Of a DNA stretch of 44,827 bases, positions 26,121 to 34,461 are shown piece by piece. Location: assembly GCA_030526505.1 (NCBI GenBank), contig JAUNCR010000003.1:1-44827 (forward strand), in the 5' to 3' direction. Under the pieces are notes generated by a model that did not search any database, was not told the DNA's origin, and saw only the letters and a list, made by a program, of their open reading frames with translations. A program made the position numbers and the translations under genes. Position 1 is the stretch's first letter. Every line of letters begins with the position of its first letter. This stretch comes from Spirochaetales bacterium. Its GTDB lineage: Bacteria; Spirochaetota; Spirochaetia; Treponematales; Treponemataceae.

Positions 26121-26717
26121 TTATACAGGAAGGTTTGCAAGCACCCCGATGATAAGTCCCGAAGCTATGTTCAGTACAAAATTCACGACAACAAGCGAAA
26201 TGATTGCAATTATGAGGGCTGACTTGTATGTAAGGGGCTTTCCAATTGTGAAGGTCCTTGCAATCCTGTATACAAGGGGAGAGATTGAGGAATCAAGCTG
26301 ATTGAGCATGAAGCCGCTTGAATTGTAGTTGTTCCCGTTCATAAGGATTACTATGAGCCTGACTGCAAATACGATTATGATGAATACTATGAGTGATGAA
26401 ATTATTGAGAAAATCACCTGAACTGCCATTGCAAGAATCATGCCGATGGAAACAGTTCCGCCGTTGGAAAGCATTCTGCAAAGGGATGAAGCCGCACCAA
26501 GGAGACAAAGGCCAAGCGCCGGTGAAAAATCAAAGCTTCCCATTCTGAGCCATCTGATTCCCCTGAAGATATTCATGTAGGGGTCGCAGATGTTTGCAAG
26601 AAACTGTGCTGCCTTTGAGTAAGACATTTCGGGGATCCAGGTAAGGATGATCCTGAAAAAACAGAGGAAAGAATAGATTGTCAAAATAGTGGCTGCGATT
26701 CCAAAAATTCCGTTCAT
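26121..26717 (-). CDS. YggT family membrane protein with two YggT repeats
   Basis: A 198-residue integral membrane protein with about four to five hydrophobic helices. Two copies of the YggT motif are visible: FRIILTWIPEMS...ICDPYMNIFRGI (about 20-55) and RLIVILMNGNNYNSS...SSISPLVYRIAR (about 121-155). YggT proteins are poorly understood; roles in osmotic stress and in septum/thylakoid organisation have been proposed for homologues, and nothing here decides. The promoter lies immediately upstream and the -10 TATATT ends six bases before ATG, predicting a leaderless yggT-recG mRNA. Confidence 0.85.
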   Translation of the reverse strand: MNGIFGIAATILTIYSFLCFFRIILTWIPEMSYSKAAQFLANICDPYMNIFRGIRWLRMGSFDFSPALGLCLLGAASSLCRMLSNGGTVSIGMILAMAVQVIFSIISSLIVFIIIVFAVRLIVILMNGNNYNSSGFMLNQLDSSISPLVYRIARTFTIGKPLTYKSALIIAIISLVVVNFVLNIASGLIIGVLANLPV

Positions 26718-26723
26718 AATTTA

Positions 26724-26752
26724 AATATACTCAAAATGTTTCCATAAAACAA
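26724..26752 (-). promoter_or_regulatory. yggT-recG promoter, leaderless, overlapping the dnaE terminator
   Basis: On the minus strand TTGTTT (26747-26752), 17-base spacer, TATATT (26724-26729), six bases, ATG. The -35 box is also the start of the U-tract behind the dnaE terminator hairpin. Confidence 0.55.
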
Positions 26753-26781
26753 GTTTGGGGCAGGGGTGGTGTCCCAAACTT
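26747..26781 (-). terminator. dnaE terminator
   Basis: On the minus strand AAGTTTGGG (26773-26781) pairs with CCCAAACTT (26751-26759) around a 13-base loop, followed by GTTTTATGG. The T-run is short, so termination may be partial. Confidence 0.6.
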
Positions 26782-26796
26782 TCCTTCAGGTTTCCG

Positions 26797-29700
26797 TCAA
26801 TTTGTCCAGACTTCAACTACATTAGGCAGGTCCTTAAGCTGGCTTATGAATTCCTCGCTGTGGGAAACATTAAGCTGGCCGTTTGCCTTAACTATGTAGT
26901 TTCTTCCGTTTATGTTGTCCAGGTGGAAGAAGACAATGCAGTTGCCCATTCCCTGTTCTCCAAAAATTATGTCCTTCAGCTGAGAGATTTCCCTTACCTT
27001 GTCAAATCCAGGTTCCAGCTGAATGTGCACTTCCGAAATGGAGCGCTGCTGCAGGCTGTTTATGTCTTCAATTGAATTGACGATAAGGCTAGGAGTTTCC
27101 CTAGGCTGTTCCGGAGTTCCCATGTCCACCGAACCGCGGAAGGCGTATACAGTTTCATTCTGGATTGTATCCTTAAGCTGTGCCCAGGTCTTTGGGAAGA
27201 AGGTGATGTCGATGGAACCGTTCATGTCGTCAAGTTTTGCAAAGGCCATAGGTTCGCCTTTCTTTGTCATGATGGTTCTGATTCCGTTCACCATTCCGAT
27301 TGCAATGTAGGTGGTGCCAGTATTTCTGGACCATCTTTTTTCTCCGCTTTCTGCCTGTGCGGCTTTTTCCGCAAGGGCAATTTTTCCGTAGCGGATTATG
27401 TTCTGGCTATTTATCGAAGAGCATTTTTCAATGACGCTTCTCCAGTCATCAAGAGGGTGTCCGGAAACAAAGCAGCCTATAAGTTCCTTTTCCATGTTGA
27501 GCAGCGCCATCTTAGGCATTTCTTCAACCTGTTCAAACTTAAAGTCTGCAAATTCCTTTATGCCTGAATCTGCAAAAAGGCTTACCTGTCCATAAGAAGC
27601 TTCCGCAAGGATTTTTTCTTCGTAGGCAACGGCGGCCTCGTAATTTTTCAGGAGGGTTGCACGGTTCTGGTCCAGGTGGTCGAATCCGCCTGTCTGAATG
27701 AGGACTTCAATGGCCTTTTTGTTTACAAGCTGCTTAGGTGCACGTTTTTCTCCTGTTTCTTCGTCTGTTCCCGAATCGCGAAGCTTAAGGCAGCGTTCAA
27801 GGAAGTTCATGAAGGAAGTGAAAGGTCCGTTGTCTTTCCTTTCTTTTACGATGGCAGCGGCGGCACCCGTTCCCATTCCCTTGATTCCGCGAAGGCCAAA
27901 GACAATTCTTCCGTCGACAACATCGAAGTTAATGTCGGAACGGTTCACATCAGGGGCATCTACGGCAACGCCCATCTTTCTTGCTTCTTCTATATAGAAG
28001 GGAAGTCCGTCTGTAGTTGTGATTTCGTTTGTAAGGTTGGCTGCCATGAATTCTGCAGGGTAGTGGCACTTAAGCCATCCCGTGCGGTATGCAAGGACAG
28101 TATAGGCTGCCGCATGGGACTTGTTGAAACCGTAGCCCGCGAATGGAACCATGATTTCAAAAATGTCTTCTGCGTGTTCCGTTGTAAAGCCTTCCTTGAG
28201 GGCGCCTTCTACGAATTCCTTTTTCTTTCCCATCAGAACTTCAGGTTTCTTTTTACCCATGGCACGGCGGAGCATGTCTGCACCACCAAGGGAGAATCCC
28301 GCAATCTTCTGGGAAACCTGCATAACCTGTTCCTGGTAAACCATGATACCGTAAGTTTCCTTAAGGATTCCTTCAAGACATGGGTCAGGATAGTTGATCT
28401 TTGCAGGGTCTTTCTTGCCTTCAACGAAGTTAGGGATGTAAGCCATAGGACCCGGACGATAAAGGGCGTTCATGGCAACAAGGTCATCAAGACAGTTTGG
28501 CTGAAGGGCTTTCATCCATTTCTGCATTCCCGGAGATTCAAACTGGAAGATGGCGACCGTTTCTCCACGGGCAAACATCTCGAAGGTTTCCCTGTCGTCT
28601 TCCGGAATTTCCCTGGTGTTGATTGGCTTTGCACCTTCCGGAAGGTGACTGTTGATGATGTCTTCCGTATAGCGTATGAGTGAAAGGGTCTTAAGTCCAA
28701 GGTAGTCGAATTTAACGAGGCCGCAAGGCTCGATGATGTCCATTGTGTACTGAACGGCGGTCTTCATCTTTCCGTCGGCGTCTGTAATGGCAAATACCGG
28801 GGCCCAGTCTGGCAGGGCGGTAAGTCCGATAACCATGCCGGAAGCGTGGAGGCCTGTGTTTCTGATACAGCCTTCCAGCTTCATTGCAAGCTCGAAAAGT
28901 TTTGCGAATTTAGGGTCATCCTTGTAAGGAATCAGCTGTCCGCCGTCAGGCATTTTTTCAGTAGGCTCGTTGAAGCAGTCCTTGAGCTTTGCCTTAGGAC
29001 TGTCGGGGACGCATTTCTTGAGCATGTTTACATCTGAAAGCGGAATGTCAAGGATTCGTCCTACATCGGCAAGAACATTCTTTGGTTTCAAAGTACCGAA
29101 GGTGACGATGTGTCCAACCTGGCTGTCTCCGTAAAGGTCTCTTGTATGCTGGATGATTTCCTGTCTGAAGTCGAAGTCCATGTCGATATCAAAGTCCGGC
29201 ATGGAAACGCGTTCAGGATTAAGGAATCGTTCGAAAATCAGTTTGAATCGGAATGGGTCAATGTCCGTAATGCCCATGGAGTAGGCGACAAGGGAACCTG
29301 CACCGGAACCGCGGCCCGGACCGATGGGAATGTAGTGCTTTGGCTTGTCGTGGATGTTGTCGTAAAGGGATTTCGACCAGTTGATGAATTCCCAAACGAT
29401 GAGGAAGTAGCCGGAAAAGCCCATGCCGAAGATGATTCCAAGTTCGTATTCGCACCTCATGCGGATTTCTTTCGTGATTTCAGGATAGCGCTTGCGGAGT
29501 CCTTCTTCGACGATGTGGCGCATGTAGTCGTCCTGGTTCTGGGTGTAGTCCTCGTGCTTCTGGAATTCCTTTGGAAGTTCAAATCGTGGAAGGGTACCCT
29601 TAAGTTCAGGGGTAGAGTACTGGTGAATTGTAAGGTCACACATGGAAGCGATTTTCATGGTGTTTTCCATTGCTTCCTTTATGACGCCTTCGTCAACGCC

Positions 29701-30534
29701 CTGTATGCCGTTGAGGACCTTCTTCATTTCTGATTCCGACTTAAGGTACCATTCAGGACCGCCCATTGGAGGTGTGTCCTTCAAAAGTTTTTTATGGCCG
29801 ATGGCAACAAGGGCATTCTGTGCTTCCGCGTCTTCCTTGTTGGTGTAGTGGACATCGTTTGTAAGTACAAGGCCGATTCCAAGGTCGCGGGCAAGCTTTA
29901 TGAGTTTCGGGGCGACTTCAATCTGGTCTGCAAGCCCGTGGTTCTGGATTTCTATGTAATAATTGTCCTTTCCGAAAAGGTCCCTGTATTTTTTTGCAAC
30001 CTCGTAGGCTTCCTCATCAAGGCCGTTCATCAAAAGCTGGGGAATTTCCCCCTGGATACAGGCCGAGCAGCAGATGAGCCCTTCATGGTATTTTTCAAGA
30101 AGTTCAAAGTCGATGCGGGGCTTAAAGTACATTCCTTCCGTGAATGCAATTGAAGAAAGCCAGCTCATGTTCTTGTAGCCGGTCTGATTCTTGCAGAGAA
30201 GTATTAAATGGAAGTATTTTCCGTGCTTGCCGTTTCTTCCGTATGGAATAAGGTTTTGTTCCTTGTGGCTTCCGTAGGCTACATAGAACTCTTCGCCTAC
30301 GATTGGATTGATTCCGTTTATATGGCAGAGCTTTTCAAAGTTCAATGCGCCGAACATGTTGCCGTGGTCCGTAAGGGCAAGTGCCGGCATGTTCATGGCC
30401 TTGGCTTTTTCTACAAGAGATCCGATTTTTGAACATCCGTCAAGAAGAGAATAGTCTGAATGGACATGTAGATGGACGAAATTGCTTACTGGGGTTCCCT
30501 CTGGAGCGGGGTCATATACGTGATAGTCTGCCAT
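26797..30534 (-). CDS. dnaE: DNA polymerase III subunit alpha
   Basis: A 1245-residue replicative polymerase of the DnaE1 type. The N-terminal PHP domain opens with HLHVHSDYS at 21-29. The C-family catalytic aspartates are in PDFDIDMDF near 445-453, preceded by GPGRGSGAGSLVAY. Fingers (GYGFNKSHAAAYTVLAYRTGWLKCHYP), the helix-hairpin-helix region, an OB fold and a C-terminal domain follow, so it is full length. A distinct proofreading exonuclease would be needed. ATG 30534 has no Shine-Dalgarno; a TATATT box ends six bases upstream on the minus strand (30541-30546), so the mRNA may be leaderless. Large antisense frames over it are shadows. Confidence 0.98.
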   Translation of the reverse strand: MADYHVYDPAPEGTPVSNFVHLHVHSDYSLLDGCSKIGSLVEKAKAMNMPALALTDHGNMFGALNFEKLCHINGINPIVGEEFYVAYGSHKEQNLIPYGRNGKHGKYFHLILLCKNQTGYKNMSWLSSIAFTEGMYFKPRIDFELLEKYHEGLICCSACIQGEIPQLLMNGLDEEAYEVAKKYRDLFGKDNYYIEIQNHGLADQIEVAPKLIKLARDLGIGLVLTNDVHYTNKEDAEAQNALVAIGHKKLLKDTPPMGGPEWYLKSESEMKKVLNGIQGVDEGVIKEAMENTMKIASMCDLTIHQYSTPELKGTLPRFELPKEFQKHEDYTQNQDDYMRHIVEEGLRKRYPEITKEIRMRCEYELGIIFGMGFSGYFLIVWEFINWSKSLYDNIHDKPKHYIPIGPGRGSGAGSLVAYSMGITDIDPFRFKLIFERFLNPERVSMPDFDIDMDFDFRQEIIQHTRDLYGDSQVGHIVTFGTLKPKNVLADVGRILDIPLSDVNMLKKCVPDSPKAKLKDCFNEPTEKMPDGGQLIPYKDDPKFAKLFELAMKLEGCIRNTGLHASGMVIGLTALPDWAPVFAITDADGKMKTAVQYTMDIIEPCGLVKFDYLGLKTLSLIRYTEDIINSHLPEGAKPINTREIPEDDRETFEMFARGETVAIFQFESPGMQKWMKALQPNCLDDLVAMNALYRPGPMAYIPNFVEGKKDPAKINYPDPCLEGILKETYGIMVYQEQVMQVSQKIAGFSLGGADMLRRAMGKKKPEVLMGKKKEFVEGALKEGFTTEHAEDIFEIMVPFAGYGFNKSHAAAYTVLAYRTGWLKCHYPAEFMAANLTNEITTTDGLPFYIEEARKMGVAVDAPDVNRSDINFDVVDGRIVFGLRGIKGMGTGAAAAIVKERKDNGPFTSFMNFLERCLKLRDSGTDEETGEKRAPKQLVNKKAIEVLIQTGGFDHLDQNRATLLKNYEAAVAYEEKILAEASYGQVSLFADSGIKEFADFKFEQVEEMPKMALLNMEKELIGCFVSGHPLDDWRSVIEKCSSINSQNIIRYGKIALAEKAAQAESGEKRWSRNTGTTYIAIGMVNGIRTIMTKKGEPMAFAKLDDMNGSIDITFFPKTWAQLKDTIQNETVYAFRGSVDMGTPEQPRETPSLIVNSIEDINSLQQRSISEVHIQLEPGFDKVREISQLKDIIFGEQGMGNCIVFFHLDNINGRNYIVKANGQLNVSHSEEFISQLKDLPNVVEVWTN

Positions 30535-30540
30535 GCTTAC

Positions 30541-30546
30541 AATATA
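30541..30546 (-). promoter_or_regulatory. dnaE -10 box, possibly leaderless
   Basis: TATATT on the minus strand, six bases before the dnaE ATG. No good -35 hexamer (TAGCAC at 17-base spacing). Confidence 0.4.
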
Positions 30547-30603
30547 GAATGTTTTTTAAAATTGTGCTATTCTTAAGTAAAATAATTATACAGAGGTTTT
30601 TAT

Positions 30604-30834
30604 ATGGTATCTCTTATCGTTGGTGTAGTTCTTATGGGTTTCTGTGCTTTTGCCTGTCTTCCATGCGGTCTCGGCTGGAGTGGTGATGTAATCAACTTCC
30701 TCAAGGGATTCGTGCCAGCCTTTGCAGCTTTCTGCGGCCTTATCTCCGTTTTCATCGGATTTGCCGACATCAAGGACAAGAAAGAAGCAAAGAAGGAAGA
30801 ACTTGCTGCAAAGAATGCAGAAGAAAATAAATAA
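30604..30834 (+). CDS. small two-helix membrane protein
   Basis: A 76-residue protein with two hydrophobic helices (about 3-22 and 34-54) joined by a Gly-rich turn, and a highly charged Lys/Glu tail (residues 57-76, KDKKEAKKEELAAKNAEENK). A weak AGAGG ribosome site lies upstream and a perfect terminator follows within seven bases of the stop, which supports a real monocistronic gene. Family not recognised; it may be a small structural or regulatory membrane protein. It is divergent from dnaE. Confidence 0.75.
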   Translation: MVSLIVGVVLMGFCAFACLPCGLGWSGDVINFLKGFVPAFAAFCGLISVFIGFADIKDKKEAKKEELAAKNAEENK

Positions 30835-30840
30835 ATGATC

Positions 30841-30876
30841 AGCCCAAAGTTACTTAACTTTGGGCTTTTTTTATTT
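30841..30876 (+). terminator. Rho-independent terminator
   Basis: AGCCCAAAGTT (30841-30851) pairs perfectly with AACTTTGGGCT (30856-30866), loop ACTT, followed by TTTTTTATTTTT. Confidence 0.92.
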
Positions 30877-31028
30877 TTGCTTGGCAATTTTTACAAAACT
30901 GGTTTTCGTTCATGTTTCAAAATGATCTAATTGAAAAAAAAGAATTTATCCCATTGTTTGTGGAAAAAAAGCATAGGTCATGAATGTGATTATAGGACAT
31001 AATCGTACTTCTTAAAGGAGTATATGTC

Positions 31029-31940
31029 ATGGTTCTTCTTCAGCAAATGGTGATAATGTTTCTTTTTGTAGTTGCAGGATATGTCTGCGGAAAGAAAAAA
31101 ATATTTTCCAAGGAGAATACTTCTTCGTTTTCCTGGATTATCCTTAATCTTGCAAATCCTGCATTGATAATAAATGCTGCCCTTGAAAATTGCCGTTCAG
31201 TAAGCTTTATGGATTTGGGGTATGTTTTTATTACAGCCCTTATTCTTTATTGCGTCTTAATAATGTTTGCAGCAATAGTTCCCCTTGTCATAAAATCCCC
31301 AAGAGAGGAACGGGGAATGTACAGCATGATGGTGGTTTTTTCAAACATAGCCTTCATGGGGTTCCCTATCTTGAATGCAACTTTCGGTACAAAGGCAGTT
31401 CTGTTTGGATCGGTTTTCCTTCTTCCATTCAATATCTTGATTTACACTTATGGAATTAAGGTTATGGCTAAGAATGGAAAAAATGAAAAATTTAATCCGA
31501 AAAAGTTTATAAATGTTGGCGTTTGTTCCTGTCTTGCCGCTCTTCTTGTATATGTTGTAAAGCCTGCAAGTTTTTATGTGGTCTCCAGTTTTCTTGAGTT
31601 TATGGGGAATCTGGCGCTTCCACTCAGTATGATGGTAATTGGCTTTTCCTTGATTTCAATTGACATAAAGGGGCTTTTTCTTGACGCAAGGCTCATTTCC
31701 TTCAGCTTGATAAAATTGATAGTGATTCCTGTCATTGTCCTTTATTTTTCAGGATTCCTCATTAATGACAGAATGTTGAAGGGTGTTCTCATTGTGATTG
31801 TGTCTGCTCCAGTTGCCAGCATGGTTCCCCTTATGGCACAGCAATACGGTGGCAATTATGAACAGGCATCGAAAGGTGTTGCTTTGTCAACTATTCTTTC
31901 CGTTCTAACCATGCCCCTGTTGAACTTTATTTTTTCTTGA
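31029..31940 (+). CDS. AEC family (auxin efflux carrier-type) permease
   Basis: A 303-residue membrane transporter with about ten hydrophobic helices. The N-terminal half has the AEC pattern (GYVCGKKKIFSKENTSSFSWIILNLANPALIINA), and the C-terminal half the matching repeat (MGNLALPLSMMVIGFSL, then a Pro-rich helix and SAPVASMVPLMAQQYGGN). Bacterial members carry malate, other organic acids or unknown solutes. AAAGGAG precedes the ATG. It stands upstream of the acetamidase/formamidase gene on the same strand with 118 bases between and a hairpin in the gap, so a link to amide or organic acid use is plausible but not shown. Confidence 0.82.
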   Translation: MVLLQQMVIMFLFVVAGYVCGKKKIFSKENTSSFSWIILNLANPALIINAALENCRSVSFMDLGYVFITALILYCVLIMFAAIVPLVIKSPREERGMYSMMVVFSNIAFMGFPILNATFGTKAVLFGSVFLLPFNILIYTYGIKVMAKNGKNEKFNPKKFINVGVCSCLAALLVYVVKPASFYVVSSFLEFMGNLALPLSMMVIGFSLISIDIKGLFLDARLISFSLIKLIVIPVIVLYFSGFLINDRMLKGVLIVIVSAPVASMVPLMAQQYGGNYEQASKGVALSTILSVLTMPLLNFIFS

Positions 31941-32009
31941 TATGGGTTTATTCATTTAGAAGGTGGAAAAATTCCATAACCGTTTTTCTCTTTATGTACT
32001 AAAACAATG

Positions 32010-32030
32010 AAGACAAGAGACTTTTGTCTT
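32010..32030 (+). promoter_or_regulatory. short hairpin upstream of the amidase gene
   Basis: AAGACAA (32010-32016) pairs with TTGTCTT (32024-32030), followed by TTGACTTT. It could be a weak terminator of the permease gene or lie in the leader of the next gene. Confidence 0.3.
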
Positions 32031-32058
32031 TTGACTTTAAATCTTAACGAGGTACATT

Positions 32059-32994
32059 ATGAGGGAATTCAAACAGCCGGAAGGCAAATATGAATTTGTT
32101 TTTGGAAGACATGCAGAACCAATAGCAAGAATTCAGCCAGGTGAAGAAGTTGCCATTTACACAGAGGATGCTTTTTCAGGAAGACTTACGGGGCCAGATG
32201 TTCCATGCAGTGTGCTTTTTAAAGCTGGTTATATGAATCCTCAGACAGGCCCTTTCTACATTGAAGGTGCGGAACCGGGAGATACCCTTGTCGTTGAAAT
32301 ATTGGACATTCAGCCTGCTACAGGTTTTGCAGGAAGCGCATTGATTCCTGGTTTTGGAGGAATAGTTGCAACAGCCTCTACTCCAATGCTTAATGAACCG
32401 CTTCCTGAAAAATGCTGGCTTTACAAATATGATGAATCGACAAAAAAGTTTACAAGTACTACTGATTCAGCATTAAGCTTTGACTACAAGCCTTTCTACG
32501 GTACTATGACAACTGCACCGGAACTTGAATCAATCAGCACTGCAACTCCATTCAACCAGGGTGGAAACATGGACTGCCGCGATACATGCCCTGGAAATAA
32601 AGTAATGCTTCCTGTTGCCGTTGAAGGTGCATATTTCTTCCTTGGTGATGCCCATGGTGCTCAGGGGGATGGAGAACTTTGTGGTACTGCCCTTGAAATG
32701 CCTGCAAAGGGAATTCTGAAGTTCAGCCTTATAAAGGGAAAGAAACTTCACAATGTGCGCATTGAAAATGACGAATACATCATGTGCGTTGGGACTGCAA
32801 AGCCAATGGAAGATGCAGCCCGAATGGCTTATGTTGACCTCATTGAATGGATGGGCGAATACGGTTGGAATAAGTATGATGCATACGAATGCCTTACTCA
32901 GGCCGGTGAAATGTATGTAGGAAATATGGTAGATACTTTCTATTCGCTGGTTGGAAAAATTAAAAAAGAAATCGTAATGAGAAAACAAAAGTAA
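32059..32994 (+). CDS. acetamidase/formamidase family protein
   Basis: A 311-residue member of the FmdA/AmdA family, which hydrolyses formamide or short aliphatic amides to ammonia and the acid. Recognisable blocks: EPGDTLVVEILDI (about 74), GTMTTAPE (near 151), GGNMDCRD (about 171), and GDAHGAQGDGELCGTALE (about 196), whose His and Asp residues are likely metal or active-site ligands in this family. GAGG lies upstream of the ATG. It is followed by a terminator, the palindromic element and then a nitrilase-family gene, so two amide-cleaving enzymes are neighbours. Substrate not determinable. Confidence 0.9.
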   Translation: MREFKQPEGKYEFVFGRHAEPIARIQPGEEVAIYTEDAFSGRLTGPDVPCSVLFKAGYMNPQTGPFYIEGAEPGDTLVVEILDIQPATGFAGSALIPGFGGIVATASTPMLNEPLPEKCWLYKYDESTKKFTSTTDSALSFDYKPFYGTMTTAPELESISTATPFNQGGNMDCRDTCPGNKVMLPVAVEGAYFFLGDAHGAQGDGELCGTALEMPAKGILKFSLIKGKKLHNVRIENDEYIMCVGTAKPMEDAARMAYVDLIEWMGEYGWNKYDAYECLTQAGEMYVGNMVDTFYSLVGKIKKEIVMRKQK

Positions 32995-32999
32995 AAAAA

Positions 33000-33072
33000 A
33001 ATTGTTCGTAACCTCCAGTTAGAACAATTGTGCTAAGGCATGTGCAGATGATGTGCATGCCTTTTTTATTTG
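33000..33072 (+). terminator. hairpin plus terminator after the amidase gene
   Basis: First hairpin AATTGTTC (33000-33007) with GAACAATT (33022-33029). Then AAGGCATG (33035-33042) pairs with CATGCCTT (33056-33063), followed by TTTTTATTT. Confidence 0.75.
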
Positions 33073-33125
33073 GTTAATACATTCTATGAACATTGTCTTT
33101 TAAAAGGCGATGTCAGTAAAAAGAA

Positions 33126-33349
33126 GTTGCTCAAATATCGAATAGCAAAAAAATTATGAATGTACTACCAGAAAACGCACGTCAATTCGCCATGCTGAAG
33201 GTAAATGGAATCGGACTGCGCATTTTTGCCCTGCAAAAACGCTTGCCAACCTTCAGAGAGGAATGGAATATTTCATTCCCGCTCGCTTGCCGTTTGCCTT
33301 TTCTTCCCGTACATTCAAACTATCTTTAGTAACTCGATATTTGAGCAAC
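33126..33349. repeat. 224-bp long-palindrome element, MITE-like
   Basis: Perfect 16-bp terminal inverted repeats: GTTGCTCAAATATCGA (33126-33141) and its complement (33334-33349). Inner arms continue in order: GAATGTAC (33158-33165) with GTACATTC (33309-33316), CTGAAGGT (33195-33202) with ACCTTCAG (33249-33256), and an apical stem TTTTTGC/GCAAAAA (33223-33242). The right arm holds a side hairpin GGAATG/CATTCC (near 33261-33279). No target-site duplication is evident and no protein is encoded. Either a miniature mobile element or a large structured RNA/DNA site. Confidence 0.65.
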
Positions 33350-33512
33350 GGCTTGTCTTGCAACACTATTTACATACAAAGACTTAATTAAAATCATGCA
33401 ATTTTTTTCTAGAATATGGATCTTGTCCATTATATTCTGATTTTTTTCCATAACTTTGAATTTATGATCGTTGTATTGTGAGACCAGATTTTGAAACCGG
33501 AGGTAAATTGTT

Positions 33513-34406
33513 ATGGTAAAGATCGCAACTTGTTGTATGCATTGTGTTTACGACAAAGAGGAGAACTTGAAAAAGTATTTTTCGTTTATTGACGAAGCAT
33601 CTGCTAAAGGCGCTAATCTGGTGGTTTTTCCGGAACAGAGCCTTCAGGGATATTTGCAGAGCCTGGTTGCAATGCCTTACTCTGATCATGAATATCAGTA
33701 CACGAATGCGGAACTTGTTCCAGAAGGTGAAACAGTTCAGAAGATAATTGCAAAGGCAAAAGAAAAAAATGTTTACATCATTTTTGGAATGACTGAGCGT
33801 GATCCAGAAATCGACTACAAACTTTACAATTCGGCTGTCCTTGTTGGACCGGAAGGTTTTGTTGGCAAATACAGAAAGGTTCATCTTCCTGGCGATGAAG
33901 TTCATATCTATTCACCTGGACATTCTTTCCCAGTGTTCGAAACAAAAATCGGTAAGATTGGAATGCTTATCTGTTATGACAAGCAGTTCCCTGAAAGTGC
34001 AAGAGAACTTGCTTTAGGTGGGGCTGAAATTCTTGTAATGCCAACAGCATGGCCTTTTGCCGATCCAAGTCCTGAGCATCTTGCTGATGTAACAAAGGAT
34101 GTCATGTATAAGATTTATGAAACCTATGACACATCACGTGCAATGGAAAATCAGCTGTTGTTCGTTTCTTCAAATCAGGTTGGAAAAACAGGTGATATCG
34201 ATTACATAGGATGCAGTACGGTAACTGATCCATATGGAACAAAGCTTTGCAATACAGGATGCAAGGAAGGAATTGCCATGACGGAAGTTGACCTTAAGAA
34301 AGCAATCTTTGATTACAAGAAGGGCACTATGCTTGGATTGAACCTTTTGTTTGACAGAAACACTTCTGCATACGTCCACATGAAGGAAGAAAATTCCTTT
34401 AAGTGA
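33513..34406 (+). CDS. carbon-nitrogen hydrolase (nitrilase superfamily)
   Basis: A 297-residue amidase-type hydrolase. The Glu-Lys-Cys catalytic triad is intact: Glu41 (VVFPEQ), Lys122 (YRKVHLPGD) and Cys154 (LICYDKQFPES). The family cleaves non-peptide C-N bonds in amides, N-carbamoyl compounds or omega-amides. The long YDTSRAMENQLLFVSSNQVG segment is typical of aliphatic or carbamoyl amidases, but the substrate is open. GGAGG precedes the ATG. It lies 164 bases after the palindromic element and is followed, 55 bases on, by the binding lipoprotein gene, which suggests that the two act on one imported compound. Confidence 0.9.
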   Translation: MVKIATCCMHCVYDKEENLKKYFSFIDEASAKGANLVVFPEQSLQGYLQSLVAMPYSDHEYQYTNAELVPEGETVQKIIAKAKEKNVYIIFGMTERDPEIDYKLYNSAVLVGPEGFVGKYRKVHLPGDEVHIYSPGHSFPVFETKIGKIGMLICYDKQFPESARELALGGAEILVMPTAWPFADPSPEHLADVTKDVMYKIYETYDTSRAMENQLLFVSSNQVGKTGDIDYIGCSTVTDPYGTKLCNTGCKEGIAMTEVDLKKAIFDYKKGTMLGLNLLFDRNTSAYVHMKEENSFK

Positions 34407-34461
34407 TGACTAAATCTGTCTGTTAGGCAGTATAAACATTTTTTTTTATGGAGAAAAGAAT

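Noticed and set aside
27676..28683. A 335-codon frame antisense to dnaE
   Set aside because: It mirrors the dnaE codons on the other strand, is Cys/Phe/Val rich without domains, and dnaE is certain. The same holds for 29110-29733.
33205..33387. A 60-codon frame inside the palindromic element
   Set aside because: Its codons follow the inverted arms and run out of the element; no ribosome site.
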